The notes: a model not told the origin generated them from the sequence alone. A DNA stretch of 64,000 bases from Qipengyuania pelagi (GCF_009827295.1 NZ_WTYD01000001.1:558001-622000), one strand, 5' to 3'. Shown: positions 19,355-30,092, counted from the stretch's first letter. A program made the numbers and translations.

Positions 19355-19360
19355 GCGCAC

Positions 19361-19636
19361 ATGGCACGTTCCGTCTGGAAGGGTCCGTTCGTGGAACTCA
19401 GCCTTCTCAAGAAGGCCGAAACCGCGCAGGATGCGAGCAGCACCAAGCCGATCAAGACCTGGTCGCGGCGCAGCACGATCCTCCCCCAATTCGTCGGCCT
19501 GACGTTCAACGTCTACAATGGCCACAAGTTCATCCCGGTTTCCGTTTCGGAAGAAATGGTCGGCCACAAGCTCGGTGAATTCGCGCCCACGCGCACCTTC
19601 CCGGGCCACGCCGCCGACAAGAAGGGCAAGCGCTGA
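19361..19636 (+). CDS. rpsS: 30S ribosomal protein S19
   Basis: 91 residues; [20 protein letters not shown] and the C-terminal [18 protein letters not shown] are typical. Head protein near the A-site tRNA. The stop overlaps the rplV start as ATGA. Confidence 0.98.
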   Translation: MARSVWKGPFVELSLLKKAETAQDASSTKPIKTWSRRSTILPQFVGLTFNVYNGHKFIPVSVSEEMVGHKLGEFAPTRTFPGHAADKKGKR

Positions 19637-20013
19637 TGAGCAAGCAGAAGGCACCCCGCCGCGTCGGTGAGAACGAGGCTCTGGCCGTCGGCACCACGAT
19701 CCGTGGTTCGGCCCAGAAGCTGAACCTCGTCGCCGGTCTGATCCGCGGCAAGAAGGCCGAAGAGGCCCTCAACATCCTCGCTTTCTCCAAGAAGGCGATG
19801 GCGCGCGACGCCAGCAAGGTGCTCGCATCCGCGATCGCCAATGCGGAAAACAATCACGATCTGGATGTCGACGCTCTGGTCGTTGCGGAAGCTTCGGTCG
19901 GCAAGTCGATCACCATGAAGCGGTTCCACACGCGCGGCCGCGGCAAGTCCACGCGCATCCTCAAGCCGTTCAGCCGGCTGCGGATCGTGGTTCGCGAGCA
20001 GGAAGAGGCGTAA
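19636..20013 (+). CDS. rplV: 50S ribosomal protein L22
   Basis: 125 residues. Contains [21 protein letters not shown] and the tunnel hairpin [21 protein letters not shown], the site where macrolide mutations occur in other species. Starts on the rpsS stop. Confidence 0.97.
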   Translation: MSKQKAPRRVGENEALAVGTTIRGSAQKLNLVAGLIRGKKAEEALNILAFSKKAMARDASKVLASAIANAENNHDLDVDALVVAEASVGKSITMKRFHTRGRGKSTRILKPFSRLRIVVREQEEA

Positions 20014-20014
20014 C

Positions 20015-20710
20015 ATGGGTCACAAGAGCAATCCGATCGGTCTGCGCCTGCAGATCAACCGCACCTGGGACAGCCGCTGGTACGCCGAAGGGCGCGACTA
20101 TGCCAAGCTGCTCAGCGAGGACATCGAGATCCGCAAGCACATCGTCAGCTCGCTGCCCCAGGCCGCGATTTCGAAGGTGGTGATCGAGCGTCCGGCCAAG
20201 CTGTGCCGCATCTCGATCTATGCCGCGCGTCCCGGCGTCATCATCGGCAAGAAGGGCGCGGACATCGAGAAGCTGCGCTCCAAGCTCGCCACGATGACCG
20301 ACAGCGAAGTGAAGCTGAACATCGTCGAAATCCGCAAGCCGGAAGTCGATGCCAAGCTCGTCGCCCAGGGCATTGCCGACCAGCTGATCCGCCGCGTGGC
20401 GTTCCGCCGGGCGATGAAGCGTGCGATCCAGTCCGCCATGCGTCTGGGTGCCGAAGGCATCAAGATCGTGTGCGGCGGCCGTCTCGGCGGCGCGGAAATC
20501 GCGCGTGTCGAACAGTATCGCGAAGGCCGCGTGCCGCTTCACACGCTGCGCGCCAACATCGACTATGCCGAAGCCGAGGCGCTGACCGCCTATGGCATCA
20601 TCGGCATCAAGGTGTGGGTCTTCAAGGGCGAGATCCTCGGCCACGATCCGACCGCGCATGACCGTCTGATGATGGAATCGCAGACCTCGGGCGTGCGCCC
20701 CGCGCGCTGA
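20015..20710 (+). CDS. rpsC: 30S ribosomal protein S3
   Basis: 231 residues. [20 protein letters not shown], the KH motif [13 protein letters not shown], and [20 protein letters not shown] are visible. Part of the mRNA entry channel. One base after rplV. Confidence 0.98.
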   Translation: MGHKSNPIGLRLQINRTWDSRWYAEGRDYAKLLSEDIEIRKHIVSSLPQAAISKVVIERPAKLCRISIYAARPGVIIGKKGADIEKLRSKLATMTDSEVKLNIVEIRKPEVDAKLVAQGIADQLIRRVAFRRAMKRAIQSAMRLGAEGIKIVCGGRLGGAEIARVEQYREGRVPLHTLRANIDYAEAEALTAYGIIGIKVWVFKGEILGHDPTAHDRLMMESQTSGVRPAR

Positions 20711-20732
20711 TTGCAGGACATAGGAAAGCACC

Positions 20733-21167
20733 ATGCTGCAACCGAAGAAAACCAAGTACCGCAAGGCGTTTAAGGGCCGTATCCACGGCAACGCCAAGGG
20801 CGGCACCGCGCTCAATTTCGGGTCCTACGGCCTGAAGGCGCTGGAGCCCGAGCGGATCACCGCGCGCCAGATCGAAGCGGCTCGCCGCGCGATCACGCGC
20901 CACATCAAGCGTCAGGGCCGTCTCTGGATCCGCGTGTTCCCGGACGTGCCGGTTTCGAAGAAGCCTGCCGAAGTCCGTCAGGGTAAGGGCAAGGGCTCGA
21001 TCGAATACTGGGCCGCCCGCGTGAAGCCGGGTCGCATCCTGTTCGAACTCGACGGTGTCGCGGGTCCGCTCGCCGCCGAAGCGTTCGAGCGTGCCGCGAT
21101 GAAGCTGCCCGTCAAGACCAAGGTCGTTGCCCGCCTCGGCGACACCTCGCACCTGGGAGGCGAATGA
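20733..21167 (+). CDS. rplP: 50S ribosomal protein L16
   Basis: 144 residues. [16 protein letters not shown] and [22 protein letters not shown] are diagnostic. Near the A site and central protuberance. Overlaps rpmC. Confidence 0.98.
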   Translation: MLQPKKTKYRKAFKGRIHGNAKGGTALNFGSYGLKALEPERITARQIEAARRAITRHIKRQGRLWIRVFPDVPVSKKPAEVRQGKGKGSIEYWAARVKPGRILFELDGVAGPLAAEAFERAAMKLPVKTKVVARLGDTSHLGGE

Positions 21168-21376
21168 TGAGCAAGACAGAAGACCTCCGCCAGAAGTCGG
21201 ACGATCAGCTCGCCGAAGAGCTGACCTCGCTCAAGCGCGAGCAGTTCAACCTGCGCTTCCAGGCCGCGACCAACCAGCTGGAAAAGCCGGCTCGCATCCG
21301 CGAAGTGCGCCGCTCGATCGCCACGATCAAGACGTTGCAGGGTGAACGCACCCGCGCAGCGGCTGCCAAGGCTTAA
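21167..21376 (+). CDS. rpmC: 50S ribosomal protein L29
   Basis: 69 residues, [15 protein letters not shown] with the helix-hairpin [20 protein letters not shown]. Two ATGs are adjacent (21164, 21167); GGGAGG lies 6 bases before the second, which is preferred. Located by the tunnel exit next to L23. Confidence 0.95.
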   Translation: MSKTEDLRQKSDDQLAEELTSLKREQFNLRFQAATNQLEKPARIREVRRSIATIKTLQGERTRAAAAKA

Positions 21377-21386
21377 GGAACAGATT

Positions 21387-21677
21387 ATGCCAAAGCGTAT
21401 CCTGATCGGCACGGTGACCTCGGACAAGACCGACAAGACCGTGACCGTGCTCGTCGAGCGCAAGGTGAAGCACCCGCTTTACGGGAAGATCATCCGCCGT
21501 TCGAAGAAGTATCACGCCCATGACGAGCAGAACGAGTACACGCTCGGCGACGTCGTGCGTATCGAAGAAACCAAGCCGATCTCGAAGACCAAGACCTGGC
21601 AGGTCAAGGACCGGGTGACGGCGGGCGGCACGCAGGCTGTCGAGGCTGACCTCGAAGTCGAAGCCGCAGGAAACTGA
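21387..21677 (+). CDS. rpsQ: 30S ribosomal protein S17
   Basis: 96 residues; [21 protein letters not shown] then [16 protein letters not shown]. Primary 16S-binding protein. The in-frame ATG at 21342 lies within rpmC and is rejected. The C-terminus has a short acidic extension ([11 protein letters not shown]). Confidence 0.96.
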   Translation: MPKRILIGTVTSDKTDKTVTVLVERKVKHPLYGKIIRRSKKYHAHDEQNEYTLGDVVRIEETKPISKTKTWQVKDRVTAGGTQAVEADLEVEAAGN

Positions 21678-21733
21678 CGTAATCGGAACTGCCGGGCACC
21701 TGTCCCGGCAAGCCAAGAGAAGGAACCGGATCG

Positions 21734-22102
21734 ATGATCCAGATGCAATCCAATCTCGACGTCGCGGACAATAGCGGCGCCAAGCGCGTCCAGTGCATCA
21801 AGGTACTGGGCGGCTCGAAGCGCCGCACCGCGAGTGTCGGGGACGTGATCGTGGTTTCCGTGAAGGAAGCCCAGCCGCGCGCCAAGGTGAAGAAGGGCGA
21901 CGTCCATCGCGCGGTGATCGTCCGCACCAAGAAGGACGTTCGCCGTCCCGATGGTAGCGTGATCCGCTTCGACAGCAATGCCGCCGTGCTCGTGAACAAG
22001 AGCGAAGAGCCGATCGGCACCCGTATCTTCGGCCCGGTGGTGCGCGAACTGCGCGGCCGCGGCTTCATGAAGATCATCTCGCTCGCTCCGGAGGTGCTGT
22101 AA
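21734..22102 (+). CDS. rplN: 50S ribosomal protein L14
   Basis: 122 residues, full length; [20 protein letters not shown] and the C-terminal [18 protein letters not shown] end. Bridges to 16S rRNA. Its stop TAA shares a base with the rplX ATG. Confidence 0.98.
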   Translation: MIQMQSNLDVADNSGAKRVQCIKVLGGSKRRTASVGDVIVVSVKEAQPRAKVKKGDVHRAVIVRTKKDVRRPDGSVIRFDSNAAVLVNKSEEPIGTRIFGPVVRELRGRGFMKIISLAPEVL

Positions 22103-22422
22103 TGGCCGCCGCCAAGATCAAGAAGGGTGACACCGTCGTCGTCCTGTCCGGCAAGGACAAGGGCCAGACGGGCACGGTCGAGAAGGTCATGCCCAAGGAC
22201 GGCAAGATCGTCGTCGAAGGCGTGAACGTCGCCACCCGTCACCGCAAGCCGAACCAGCAGAACCCGCAAGGTGGCATCGACCGTTTCCCGGCCCCGATGC
22301 ACATCTCGAAGGTCGCGCTGGCCGATCCGAAGGACGGCAAGCCCACCCGCGTCCGTTTCGAAGAGAAGGACGGCAAAAAGGTGCGCGTCGCCGTGAAGTC
22401 CGGGGAGACCATCGATGGCTGA
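22102..22422 (+). CDS. rplX: 50S ribosomal protein L24
   Basis: 106 residues with the KOW motif [19 protein letters not shown]. Early assembly initiator of the 50S subunit. Ends 8 bases inside rplE. Confidence 0.97.
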   Translation: MAAAKIKKGDTVVVLSGKDKGQTGTVEKVMPKDGKIVVEGVNVATRHRKPNQQNPQGGIDRFPAPMHISKVALADPKDGKPTRVRFEEKDGKKVRVAVKSGETIDG

Positions 22423-23008
22423 TAACTACACGCCGCGCTTCAAGAAGAAGTACGAGGACGAGGTCGTCAAAGCGATGACCGAGAAGTTCGGTTACAAGAA
22501 CCGTCTTGAAGTCCCCCGGATCGAGAAGGTCACGCTCAACATGGGCGTGGGCGAGGCGAGCCAGGACAAGAAGAAGGTCCAGACCGCCGCCGAGGAAATG
22601 GCCCTGATCGCCGGTCAGAAGCCGGTCATCACCAAGGCCAAGAAGTCGATCGCCCAGTTCAAGCTGCGCGAAGGCATGCCGATCGGTGCGAAGGTTACTC
22701 TGCGCCGCGACCGCATGTACGAATTCATGGACCGCCTGGTCACCATCGCCATGCCCCGCATCCGCGACTTTCGCGGCCTCAACCCGAAGAGCTTCGACGG
22801 GCGCGGCAATTACGCGATGGGCATGAAGGAACAGATCGTGTTCCCCGAGATCAGCTACGACCGGATCGAAAAGGTCCGTGGCATGGATATCATCGTGACC
22901 ACCACGGCGAAGACCGACGATGAGGCGCGCGAGCTGCTGCGTCTGTTCGGTTTCCCGTTCCCGGCCCCCGAAGGCCAGGAAGCGTCACAAGAGAAGGAAG
23001 CGGCGTGA
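22415..23008 (+). CDS. rplE: 50S ribosomal protein L5
   Basis: 197 residues, slightly longer than E. coli L5 (179) with an acidic tail ([12 protein letters not shown]). Core motifs [20 protein letters not shown] and [14 protein letters not shown]. Binds 5S rRNA. Confidence 0.97.
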   Translation: MADNYTPRFKKKYEDEVVKAMTEKFGYKNRLEVPRIEKVTLNMGVGEASQDKKKVQTAAEEMALIAGQKPVITKAKKSIAQFKLREGMPIGAKVTLRRDRMYEFMDRLVTIAMPRIRDFRGLNPKSFDGRGNYAMGMKEQIVFPEISYDRIEKVRGMDIIVTTTAKTDDEARELLRLFGFPFPAPEGQEASQEKEAA

Positions 23009-23034
23009 GCCGCTAAGAGAGGAACTTAAGTCCA

Positions 23035-23340
23035 ATGGCGAAACTGAGTTCGATCAATAAGAACGAGAAGCGCAAGAAGCTCGTCAAGCAGTATGCTGCG
23101 AAGTACGAGAAGCTGAAGGCGATCGCGGACGACAAGTCGGCCGACGAGAGCGATCGGCTGATGGCGCGCCTGAAGATGGCGGAACTGCCGCGCAATGCGA
23201 ACCCCACGCGCGTGCGCAACCGCTGCTCCACCACCGGCCGCCCGCGCGGCTATTACCGCAAGTTCGGCATCAACCGCATCGAGCTGCGGGATCTTGGCAA
23301 TAAAGGCCTGATCCCCGGCCTGACCAAGTCGAGCTGGTGA
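23035..23340 (+). CDS. rpsN: 30S ribosomal protein S14
   Basis: 101 residues, the long zinc-independent type: [20 protein letters not shown] lacks the CxxC pairs of the short form. Head protein. Confidence 0.97.
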   Translation: MAKLSSINKNEKRKKLVKQYAAKYEKLKAIADDKSADESDRLMARLKMAELPRNANPTRVRNRCSTTGRPRGYYRKFGINRIELRDLGNKGLIPGLTKSSW

Positions 23341-23351
23341 GGATCTAGACC

Positions 23352-23747
23352 ATGGCATTGACCGATCCCCTGGGTGATATGCTCACCCGTATCCGCAACG
23401 GCCAGCAGGCGAAGAAGGACAGCGTCCTCTCGCCCGCCAGCAAGCTGCGCGCGAACGTCCTGGAAGTGCTCCAGCGCGAAGGCTACATCCGTGGCTACAG
23501 CGAAGACGACAGCGGCAAGCACAAGGCGCTGCGGATCGAACTGAAGTATTTCGAGGGCGAGCCTGCGATCAAGCACGTCGCCCGCGTCTCCAAGCCGGGC
23601 CGCCGCGTCTATTCGGGGTCGAAGGACCTTCCGAACGTGCGCAACGGCCTTGGCATCACCATCGTCTCGACCCCGCGCGGCGTGCTTTCGGACAACGAAG
23701 CGCGTAGCGAGAATGTCGGCGGCGAAGTGCTGGCGGAGGTGTTCTGA
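23352..23747 (+). CDS. rpsH: 30S ribosomal protein S8
   Basis: 131 residues: [19 protein letters not shown] and the C-terminal [16 protein letters not shown]. Primary 16S binder; in E. coli the spc operon translational repressor. Stop overlaps the rplF start (TGATG). Confidence 0.98.
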   Translation: MALTDPLGDMLTRIRNGQQAKKDSVLSPASKLRANVLEVLQREGYIRGYSEDDSGKHKALRIELKYFEGEPAIKHVARVSKPGRRVYSGSKDLPNVRNGLGITIVSTPRGVLSDNEARSENVGGEVLAEVF

Positions 23748-24280
23748 TGAGCCGCATCGGTAAACGTCCGGTGGCGATCCCCAGCGGGGTCACTGCCAAT
23801 ATCGACGGCAAGACGCTGTCGGTGAAGGGCCCCAAGGGCACTCTCACCATGGGTCTTTCCGACCTCATCGACTACAAGGTCGAGGACGAGGGCATCTCGG
23901 TCCAGCCCGCGAACGATACGCAGAAGGCGCGCGCTTTCTGGGGTATGCAGCGCACGATGGTTTCGAACCTGGTCGAAGGCGTCACGGAAGGCTTTTCCAA
24001 GACGCTGCAGATCTCGGGTGTCGGCTATCGCGCCTCGACGCAGGGCAGCAAGCTCAAGCTTCAGCTCGGCTATTCGCATGACGTCGATCTCGACGTTCCC
24101 GAAGGTCTGGATGTGAAGACGCCCGACCAGACGACGATCATCGTCTCGGGCATCGACAAGCAGAAGGTCGGCCAGTTCGCCGCAGAAATCCGCCGCTGGC
24201 GCAAGCCCGAACCCTACAAGGGCAAGGGTATCAAGTACCAGGGCGAGTATATCTTCCGCAAGGAAGGGAAGAAGAAGTAA
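23747..24280 (+). CDS. rplF: 50S ribosomal protein L6
   Basis: 177 residues; [28 protein letters not shown] and the C-terminal [16 protein letters not shown]. Near the factor-binding site. Confidence 0.98.
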   Translation: MSRIGKRPVAIPSGVTANIDGKTLSVKGPKGTLTMGLSDLIDYKVEDEGISVQPANDTQKARAFWGMQRTMVSNLVEGVTEGFSKTLQISGVGYRASTQGSKLKLQLGYSHDVDLDVPEGLDVKTPDQTTIIVSGIDKQKVGQFAAEIRRWRKPEPYKGKGIKYQGEYIFRKEGKKK

Positions 24281-24281
24281 G

Positions 24282-24626
24282 ATGGCCAAGCTTTCCCTCT
24301 TCGAACGCCGTCGCCGCCGTGTCCGCACGGCGCTCCGCAACCGTGCGGGCGGCAAGCCGCGTCTTTCGGTGCACCGCACCGGCAAGCACATCTACGCGCA
24401 GATCATCGACGATGCCGCCGGCAAGACCGTCGCCGCAGCCTCCACGCTGGGCGCCTCGGGTTCGGGTGCCAATGTCGATGCCGCGCAGAAGGTCGGCAAG
24501 GACATCGCCGCCGCCGCCAAGAAGGCCGGCGTGACCACCGTCGTGTTCGACCGCGGTGGCTTCCTGTTCCATGGCCGCGTCAAGGCGCTGGCCGATGCCG
24601 CCCGTGAAGGCGGGCTGGAGTTCTGA
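24282..24626 (+). CDS. rplR: 50S ribosomal protein L18
   Basis: 114 residues; [26 protein letters not shown] start and [20 protein letters not shown] end. Binds 5S rRNA. Confidence 0.97.
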   Translation: MAKLSLFERRRRRVRTALRNRAGGKPRLSVHRTGKHIYAQIIDDAAGKTVAAASTLGASGSGANVDAAQKVGKDIAAAAKKAGVTTVVFDRGGFLFHGRVKALADAAREGGLEF

Positions 24627-24628
24627 TT

Positions 24629-25477
24629 ATGGCCGACGAGAACAAGACCCCCGAAGACAATGCGGCTCCCGCCGTGGCGGACACGCCCGAAGTCGCGAAG
24701 GCCAAGGCTGACGCCGGTGTCGCGACTGCGGAAACCGAACACGCCGTGACCAACGAGCAGCCCGCCGTGGCCGATACGCCGTCCGAAGCTGCCGACAACC
24801 AGTCGCCCGCTCAGGGCGCCGAAGGCCAGCCGCGTCAGCGTGGTGGCCGTGGCGGCGGCGATCGCGGCGGACGTGATGGTGGTGGCCGTGGTCGTGGTCG
24901 TGGTCGCGACGATCGTCGCGGCGGACGACGCGAGGAAGAAGACGACGGCATCATTGAGAAGCTCGTCCACATCAACCGCGTCTCCAAGACCGTGAAGGGC
25001 GGCAAGCGCTTCGGTTTCGCAGCGCTGGTCGTGGTCGGTGACGGCTCGGGCCGCGTCGGTTTCGGCAAGGGCAAGGCCCGCGAAGTGCCGGAAGCGATCA
25101 GCAAGGCGACCGCCGCTGCGCGCAAGCACATGATCCGCGTTCCGTTGAAGGACGGCCGCACCCTCCACCATGACGGCAATGGCCGTTTCGGTGCAGGTAA
25201 GGTGACCGTGCGTACGGCTCCGGCAGGTACCGGCATCATCGCCGGTGGTCCGATGCGCGCCGTGTTCGAAAGCCTTGGCGTCGCCGACGTGGTGACCAAG
25301 TCGGTCGGCACGTCCAATCCCTACAACATGATCCGTGCGACCTTCGATGCGCTGCAGGACCAGACGTCGCCGAAATCGGTGGCGCAGCGTCGCGGCAAGA
25401 AGATCGCCGACCTCCTCGGTCGCGGTGGATCGAACGAGGCCGAGGCGCAAGCCGACGCCGCGGCTCTTGTGGAGTAA
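24629..25477 (+). CDS. rpsE: 30S ribosomal protein S5 with RG-rich N-terminal extension
   Basis: 282 residues, over 100 more than E. coli S5 (167). The standard core begins near residue 107 ([19 protein letters not shown]) and has [17 protein letters not shown] and the ram/spectinomycin loop region. Before it, residues 1-66 are Ala/Glu/Asp-rich and low complexity, and residues 69-101 are packed with Arg-Gly (for example [11 protein letters not shown]), then EEEDD. RG-rich tracts often bind RNA loosely. The ATG at 24629 is the only start after the rplR stop that gives a tight fit. S5 controls accuracy and mRNA unwinding at the entry channel. Confidence 0.96.
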   Translation: MADENKTPEDNAAPAVADTPEVAKAKADAGVATAETEHAVTNEQPAVADTPSEAADNQSPAQGAEGQPRQRGGRGGGDRGGRDGGGRGRGRGRDDRRGGRREEEDDGIIEKLVHINRVSKTVKGGKRFGFAALVVVGDGSGRVGFGKGKAREVPEAISKATAAARKHMIRVPLKDGRTLHHDGNGRFGAGKVTVRTAPAGTGIIAGGPMRAVFESLGVADVVTKSVGTSNPYNMIRATFDALQDQTSPKSVAQRRGKKIADLLGRGGSNEAEAQADAAALVE

Positions 25478-25482
25478 TCGAG

Positions 25483-25668
25483 ATGGCTGACAAAAAAACC
25501 ATCACCATCAAGCAGATCGGTTCGCCGCTGCGTCGGCCCGAGAGCCAGCGCAAGATCCTGATCGGCCTGGGCCTCAACAAGATGCACAAGACCGTGACCC
25601 GCCAGGACACCCCCGAGGTGCGCGGCGCGATCGCCAAGGTCCCGCATCTGGTCGCTATCGTCGACTGA
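25483..25668 (+). CDS. rpmD: 50S ribosomal protein L30
   Basis: 61 residues: [19 protein letters not shown] and [20 protein letters not shown]. Last gene of this transcript: a strong terminator follows and a reverse-strand gene interrupts the usual rpmD-rplO junction. Confidence 0.97.
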   Translation: MADKKTITIKQIGSPLRRPESQRKILIGLGLNKMHKTVTRQDTPEVRGAIAKVPHLVAIVD

Positions 25669-25706
25669 GATACGCGACCTTCCTTGAAGGTGGCACAAAT
25701 TAGAAA

Positions 25707-25741
25707 GGCCGGGCAGCGTGGTACGCTGTCCGGCCCTTTTT
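25707..25741 (+). terminator. Bidirectional terminator after rpmD
   Basis: 12-bp stem GGCCGGGCAGCG / CGCTGTCCGGCC (one G-U), TGGTA loop, then C and five T on the plus strand. The T-run overlaps the TAA of the opposing gene (25740-25742). On the minus strand it is followed by TTTCTAATTT, so it may stop both transcripts. Confidence 0.92.
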
Positions 25742-27242
25742 AGTTTTGCGGCTGTGGCGAAGATAGGGCGGTCGGGTCGCCCCGGCACAAGCCATAGACC
25801 GTCACCGTATGGCCCCACCGATCCTTCATGCTGGCCATGGGGCGGCAGTTTCTCGTGATATAGGCGCGAACGAGCCGGTCCGTCTGTCGATTGGTATGGG
25901 GGAAGGTGCGATCGACGACCACGCCCGGCCTTGCGGCAAGAAGGCGCCTAACCTCCGGCAGCGTGGGGATATGGCTCACGTCGCGCTCTTCCGCCTGATA
26001 AAGATGGTTGGGGAAGGCGAGCGGGGTCGGGAAGGGTGAGCCCGTCATCGTGTAGAGCAAGGGCGGGCCATCGAAGACGAGAAGGTCGCCGCCGCCCACC
26101 TTGCCGCGATTTACGCCATCCACCAGCCGCTCCATCCCGGCCCGCACCCTTTGGGTCTGGGGATTGTCGACATAAATGTAGAAAAGCAGCGGCGGGATGG
26201 CTGTGCTCGCCAGCAGGATCCAGCCTCGGGCCCGAAGATGGGTGGCCGCTGGCGCCAGGACGCATAACGGTGCGATCAGCGGCAGGGCATAATGGAGGTA
26301 GAACGAGGGCAGGGCGAAGAACCCGACCAGCGCTGCGAGCATCCAGCCGACCAAGAGGCTTCGCGCCGCTCGCGGGAGAAAGAAGCAGCCGACGATCGCG
26401 CTGGCCAGCAAGGGGGCGAGCATTCCGGCAATGACTTCGAGCCGCAATCCGGCGCCCGCTTCCTCGGCAGGCTTGCGCAGATTCGAAAGGACCATGGCGG
26501 TCCAATATTCGTCCCAATACCCATGCAGGAAATACCAGATCGCGAAAGCCGCCGAGGGAAGCAAAGCGAGCAGGGCCCAGACCATGATGCGCCGGATCGT
26601 GATCGAATGCGGCATTCTCGCGCGGATTTGCGTCGCGGCGGCGAAGAGGCCGAAAAACGCCGCTTCGAACACCGCACTTGTCTTGATGGCGACCGCCAGG
26701 CCCGCACACAGCATCGCGATCCCGATTCGCAGCGCGGTCCCGCGCTCTTCCATCCGCGACAGGCTCGCGAGCAGGAGCAGGGCGGCAAGAGCCACGAACA
26801 GATTGTAGAATACCGCGCTCTGCCCGCCATACCCGTTGAAGGCGTAGATCGAGAAGATGTAGGTCGCGCCGCCAAAACCCGCGGCGGGGGCTCCGCAAAT
26901 ATGCCTCGCAGCGCGATAGATGACGAAGGCGGTCGCTCCGGCGAATATGGCTGCGACGATCTGGTAGGTGACGAATTGGTCCGAGATCGCGGCGATGCCC
27001 GCAAAGAGCAGGAAATGGCCCGGCGGCTTGCGATCCCATATGTCGACGAAGGGGATGGCGCCGTGCAGCATCTCGACGCCTGCGGCGAAATAAAAGGTTT
27101 CGTCGACATAGAGATCGGGATGCCCGAAAGTCGCGGCCCGGCTCAGAAACGCTAGCAGGAGAAATCCCGCCAGCGCGATCCCGCCGCGATACCAGCGGCC
27201 CGGCTGTTTCGGCGTCGTGAAGGAAGGGATCGGGATGGCCAT
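25740..27242 (-). CDS. ArnT/PMT-like polytopic membrane glycosyltransferase
   Basis: About 500 residues with ten or more hydrophobic helices. The first loop has [15 protein letters not shown] and [13 protein letters not shown], the acidic pair and KPPG motif of the PMT_2/ArnT superfamily of lipid-phosphate-dependent sugar transferases. The C-terminal ~110 residues form a soluble region ([29 protein letters not shown]). The start may be the ATG at 27242 (MAIPIPSF) or 27299; neither has a strong ribosome site. It lies in reverse between rpmD and rplO, splitting the spc operon, which points to an insertion in this lineage. Substrate unknown; it is a second candidate of this class besides the gene at 1260. 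Confidence 0.8.
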   Translation of the reverse strand: MAIPIPSFTTPKQPGRWYRGGIALAGFLLLAFLSRAATFGHPDLYVDETFYFAAGVEMLHGAIPFVDIWDRKPPGHFLLFAGIAAISDQFVTYQIVAAIFAGATAFVIYRAARHICGAPAAGFGGATYIFSIYAFNGYGGQSAVFYNLFVALAALLLLASLSRMEERGTALRIGIAMLCAGLAVAIKTSAVFEAAFFGLFAAATQIRARMPHSITIRRIMVWALLALLPSAAFAIWYFLHGYWDEYWTAMVLSNLRKPAEEAGAGLRLEVIAGMLAPLLASAIVGCFFLPRAARSLLVGWMLAALVGFFALPSFYLHYALPLIAPLCVLAPAATHLRARGWILLASTAIPPLLFYIYVDNPQTQRVRAGMERLVDGVNRGKVGGGDLLVFDGPPLLYTMTGSPFPTPLAFPNHLYQAEERDVSHIPTLPEVRRLLAARPGVVVDRTFPHTNRQTDRLVRAYITRNCRPMASMKDRWGHTVTVYGLCRGDPTALSSPQPQN

Positions 27243-27406
27243 CTCTACCGCATGTCCGCCTGCATCGTTTCTCGCGCCGTGTGAAACCCGCCGCGTCATG
27301 CGGCAGAATCATTGGGGTCGACAACCGGCGGCAAAACTCCTATCGGCCCCCCTTTCCAACAGCGCGCACCCCTTTAGGGGGCCTAGAAAGCGAAAGCGAG
27401 TGCACT

Positions 27407-27931
27407 ATGAAACTGAATGATATCCGCGACAATCCCGGCGCCCGTAAAGAGCGTATGCGCGTGGGCCGTGGCATCGGCTCGGGCAAGGGCAAGACCGGCG
27501 GACGTGGCCAGAAGGGCCAGAAGAGCCGTTCGGGCGTCGCCATCAAGGGCTTCGAAGGCGGCCAGATGCCGCTTCACATGCGCCTGCCGAAGCGCGGCTT
27601 CAACAATCCGTTCGGCAAGGATTTCGCCGAAGTGAACCTCGGCATGGTCCAGAAGTTCATCGATGCGGGCAAGCTCGACGCCAAGGCGACGCTCGACCAC
27701 GAAACGCTGAAGGCCGCTGGCCTTGCCCGTGGCGGCAAGGATGGCGTGCGCCTCCTCGGCAAGGGCGAGCTGACCGCGAAGGTCGCGTTCAAGGTCGCCG
27801 GTGCGTCGAAGGGCGCGATCGAAGCGGTCGAGAAGGCCGGCGGTTCGGTCGAGGTGATCGCTGCCAAGCAGCCGGAGCACGAGAAGAAAGCCGCTCGCAC
27901 CGAAGCGAACAAGGCCAAGAAGGCCAAGTAA
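27407..27931 (+). CDS. rplO: 50S ribosomal protein L15
   Basis: 174 residues: [42 protein letters not shown] and the Lys/Ala-rich tail. Separated from rpmD by the inserted glycosyltransferase gene, so it needs its own promoter within 27243-27406; I found no convincing one. Its leader can fold GGCCCCC with GGGGGCC just before the ribosome site. A further hairpin GGGGTTCG/CGAACCCC (27951-27974) lies between rplO and secY. Confidence 0.97.
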   Translation: MKLNDIRDNPGARKERMRVGRGIGSGKGKTGGRGQKGQKSRSGVAIKGFEGGQMPLHMRLPKRGFNNPFGKDFAEVNLGMVQKFIDAGKLDAKATLDHETLKAAGLARGGKDGVRLLGKGELTAKVAFKVAGASKGAIEAVEKAGGSVEVIAAKQPEHEKKAARTEANKAKKAK

Positions 27932-28035
27932 GCGGGAAAATCACGGGGTGGGGGTTCGACATCGTGCGAACCCCTCCCTATCTACCCCTCCATCGCCGGG
28001 AGGGGCCGGCACCAAGCTAGGATCGACATTTCGAC

Positions 28036-29400
28036 ATGGCATCACGCGCCGATAATATCGCGAGCAATCTGAGCCTCGCCAATTTCTCCAAGGCCACCGA
28101 ACTGCGCCAGCGTATCTGGTTCACGATCGGGGCCCTGATCGTCTTCCGTTTCCTGAGCTTCGTGCCGCTGCCGGGTGTCAATCCGCTGGTGCTGCAATCG
28201 CTCGCCGATACGGCGCGCGGCGGCATCCTCGACATGTTCAACATGTTCACCGGCGGCAGCCTCGAACGCATGAGCCTGATCGCATTGGGCGTGATGCCCT
28301 ACATCACCGCCTCGATCGTGATCCAGCTCGCCGCGGCCCTCCACCCCTCGCTCGCCGCCCTCAAGAAGGAAGGCACGACCGGACGGCAGAAGCTGAACCA
28401 ATATACCCGCTACGGCACGGTGCTGCTGTGCACGGTGCAGGGCTGGTTCCTCGCCGCGGGTCTCGAAAGCTACGGCGCGCAGAGCGGTATCCAGGCGGTG
28501 GTCGATCCCGGCTACATGTTCCGCATCGGTGCGGTCATCAGCCTTGTCGGGGGCACCATGTTCCTGTTGTGGCTGGGTGAGCAGATCACCAGCCGCGGCA
28601 TCGGCAACGGTGTGTCGCTCATCATCATGGCGGGCATCGTCGCCCAGTTCCCGAGCTTTGCGGGCAATCTGTTCGAAGGCGGTCGCACGGGCTCGATCTC
28701 GCCCGGCATCATCATCGGCTTCATCGCCATGATCGTGATCCTGATCCTCGTCATCAGCTTCGTGGAGCGGGCGCAGCGGCGCCTGCTGATCCAGTATCCC
28801 AAGCGCGCCACGCAGCGCGGGATGATGCAGGCCGATCGCAGCCACCTGCCGCTGAAGCTCAACACCGCAGGCGTGATCCCGCCGATCTTCGCCAGCTCGC
28901 TGCTGCTGCTTCCGCTCACGATCACGCAGTTCGCGGGCAATTCGCTCGATACGAACAGCACGACCGGGGCGTGGTTGCAGACCCTGCTGCAATATCTCCA
29001 GCATGGCCAGCCGATCTACATGACGCTCTATGCGGCGGGGATCGTCTTCTTCTGCTTCTTCTACACCGCGGTGGTCTTCAACCCCGAGGAAACGGCGGAG
29101 AACCTGAAGAAGAATGGCGGGTTCATCCCCGGCATCCGTCCGGGCAAGCGGACCGAGGAATATCTCGATTACGTGCTGACGCGCATCACCGTGGTCGGAG
29201 CGATCTATCTCGCGCTGGTCTGCGTCATCCCCGAATACATGATCGCGCAGACGGGCATTCCGCTGTTCCTTGGCGGGACCAGCCTGCTGATCGTCGTGAA
29301 CGTCACGGTCGACACGATCAGCCAGATCCAGTCGCACCTGCTGGCCCACCAGTATGGCGATCTGATCAAGAAGGCCAAGTTGAAAGGCCGGATGCGCTAG
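28036..29400 (+). CDS. secY: Protein translocase subunit SecY
   Basis: 454 residues, ten-helix channel. Plug region FNMFTGGSLERMSLIALGVMPYI-type motif, GTTGRQKLNQYTRYGT, YPKRATQRGMM cytoplasmic loop, and C-terminal FLGGTSLLIVVNV with SHLLAHQY. Forms the SecYEG channel of the inner membrane. Usual position after rplO. Confidence 0.98.
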   Translation: MASRADNIASNLSLANFSKATELRQRIWFTIGALIVFRFLSFVPLPGVNPLVLQSLADTARGGILDMFNMFTGGSLERMSLIALGVMPYITASIVIQLAAALHPSLAALKKEGTTGRQKLNQYTRYGTVLLCTVQGWFLAAGLESYGAQSGIQAVVDPGYMFRIGAVISLVGGTMFLLWLGEQITSRGIGNGVSLIIMAGIVAQFPSFAGNLFEGGRTGSISPGIIIGFIAMIVILILVISFVERAQRRLLIQYPKRATQRGMMQADRSHLPLKLNTAGVIPPIFASSLLLLPLTITQFAGNSLDTNSTTGAWLQTLLQYLQHGQPIYMTLYAAGIVFFCFFYTAVVFNPEETAENLKKNGGFIPGIRPGKRTEEYLDYVLTRITVVGAIYLALVCVIPEYMIAQTGIPLFLGGTSLLIVVNVTVDTISQIQSHLLAHQYGDLIKKAKLKGRMR

Positions 29401-29447
29401 GCTACGTGCCCGAATAGAAGGATTCGGGCAGAGGGAATTTTCGAACG

Positions 29448-30092
29448 ATGGACATCATCCTTCTTGGCCCTCCGGGTGCGGGCAAGGGCACCCAGGCTCA
29501 TCGTCTGGTCGAGCATCACGGTATGCGCCAGCTTTCGACCGGGGACATGCTGCGCGGCGCCGTCAGCGCGGGCACGCCGGTGGGCATCAAGGCCAAGGCG
29601 ATCATGGATCGCGGCGAGCTCGTGTCCGACGATATCGTCAGCGAGCTGATCGATGCCGAACTCGCCGCGATGGGCAGCGAGACCGGCGCGATCTTCGACG
29701 GGTATCCCCGCACCGAAGCGCAGGCCCGGATGCTCGACGAAATCCTCGAACGGCACGGCCGCAAGCTCGACCATGTCATCGAACTGGGCGTGAACGAGGA
29801 GGCGCTTGTCGAGCGCATTACGGGCCGCTTCACCTGCGCCAAGTGCGGCGAAGGCTATCACGACGTCTTCAAACAGCCCGAGACGGAAGGCGTGTGCGAC
29901 AAGTGCGGCAGCACCGAGTTCAAGCGCCGCCCCGACGATAACGAAGAGACCGTGCGCCACCGGATGCAGGTCTATCGCTCCGAGACCGCGCCGATCCTGC
30001 CCGGCTACGAAAAGCGCGGGATCGTCAGCCGGATCGACGGGATGGCCAGCATTGCGGACGTGACTCACGCGATCGATTCGATCCTGGCCTAG
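29448..30092 (+). CDS. adk: Adenylate kinase
   Basis: 214 residues, long-LID type. P-loop GPPGAGKGTQA at residues 7-17, FDGYPRTEAQA, and a LID with four cysteines (130, 133, 150, 153) in CAKCG and CDKCG, which should bind a structural zinc. Catalyses ATP + AMP to 2 ADP. A 9-bp hairpin TGCCCGAAT/ATTCGGGCA with AGAAGG in the loop (29407-29430) lies 17 bases before the ATG. Usually followed by rpsM; here two other genes intervene. Confidence 0.97.
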   Translation: MDIILLGPPGAGKGTQAHRLVEHHGMRQLSTGDMLRGAVSAGTPVGIKAKAIMDRGELVSDDIVSELIDAELAAMGSETGAIFDGYPRTEAQARMLDEILERHGRKLDHVIELGVNEEALVERITGRFTCAKCGEGYHDVFKQPETEGVCDKCGSTEFKRRPDDNEETVRHRMQVYRSETAPILPGYEKRGIVSRIDGMASIADVTHAIDSILA

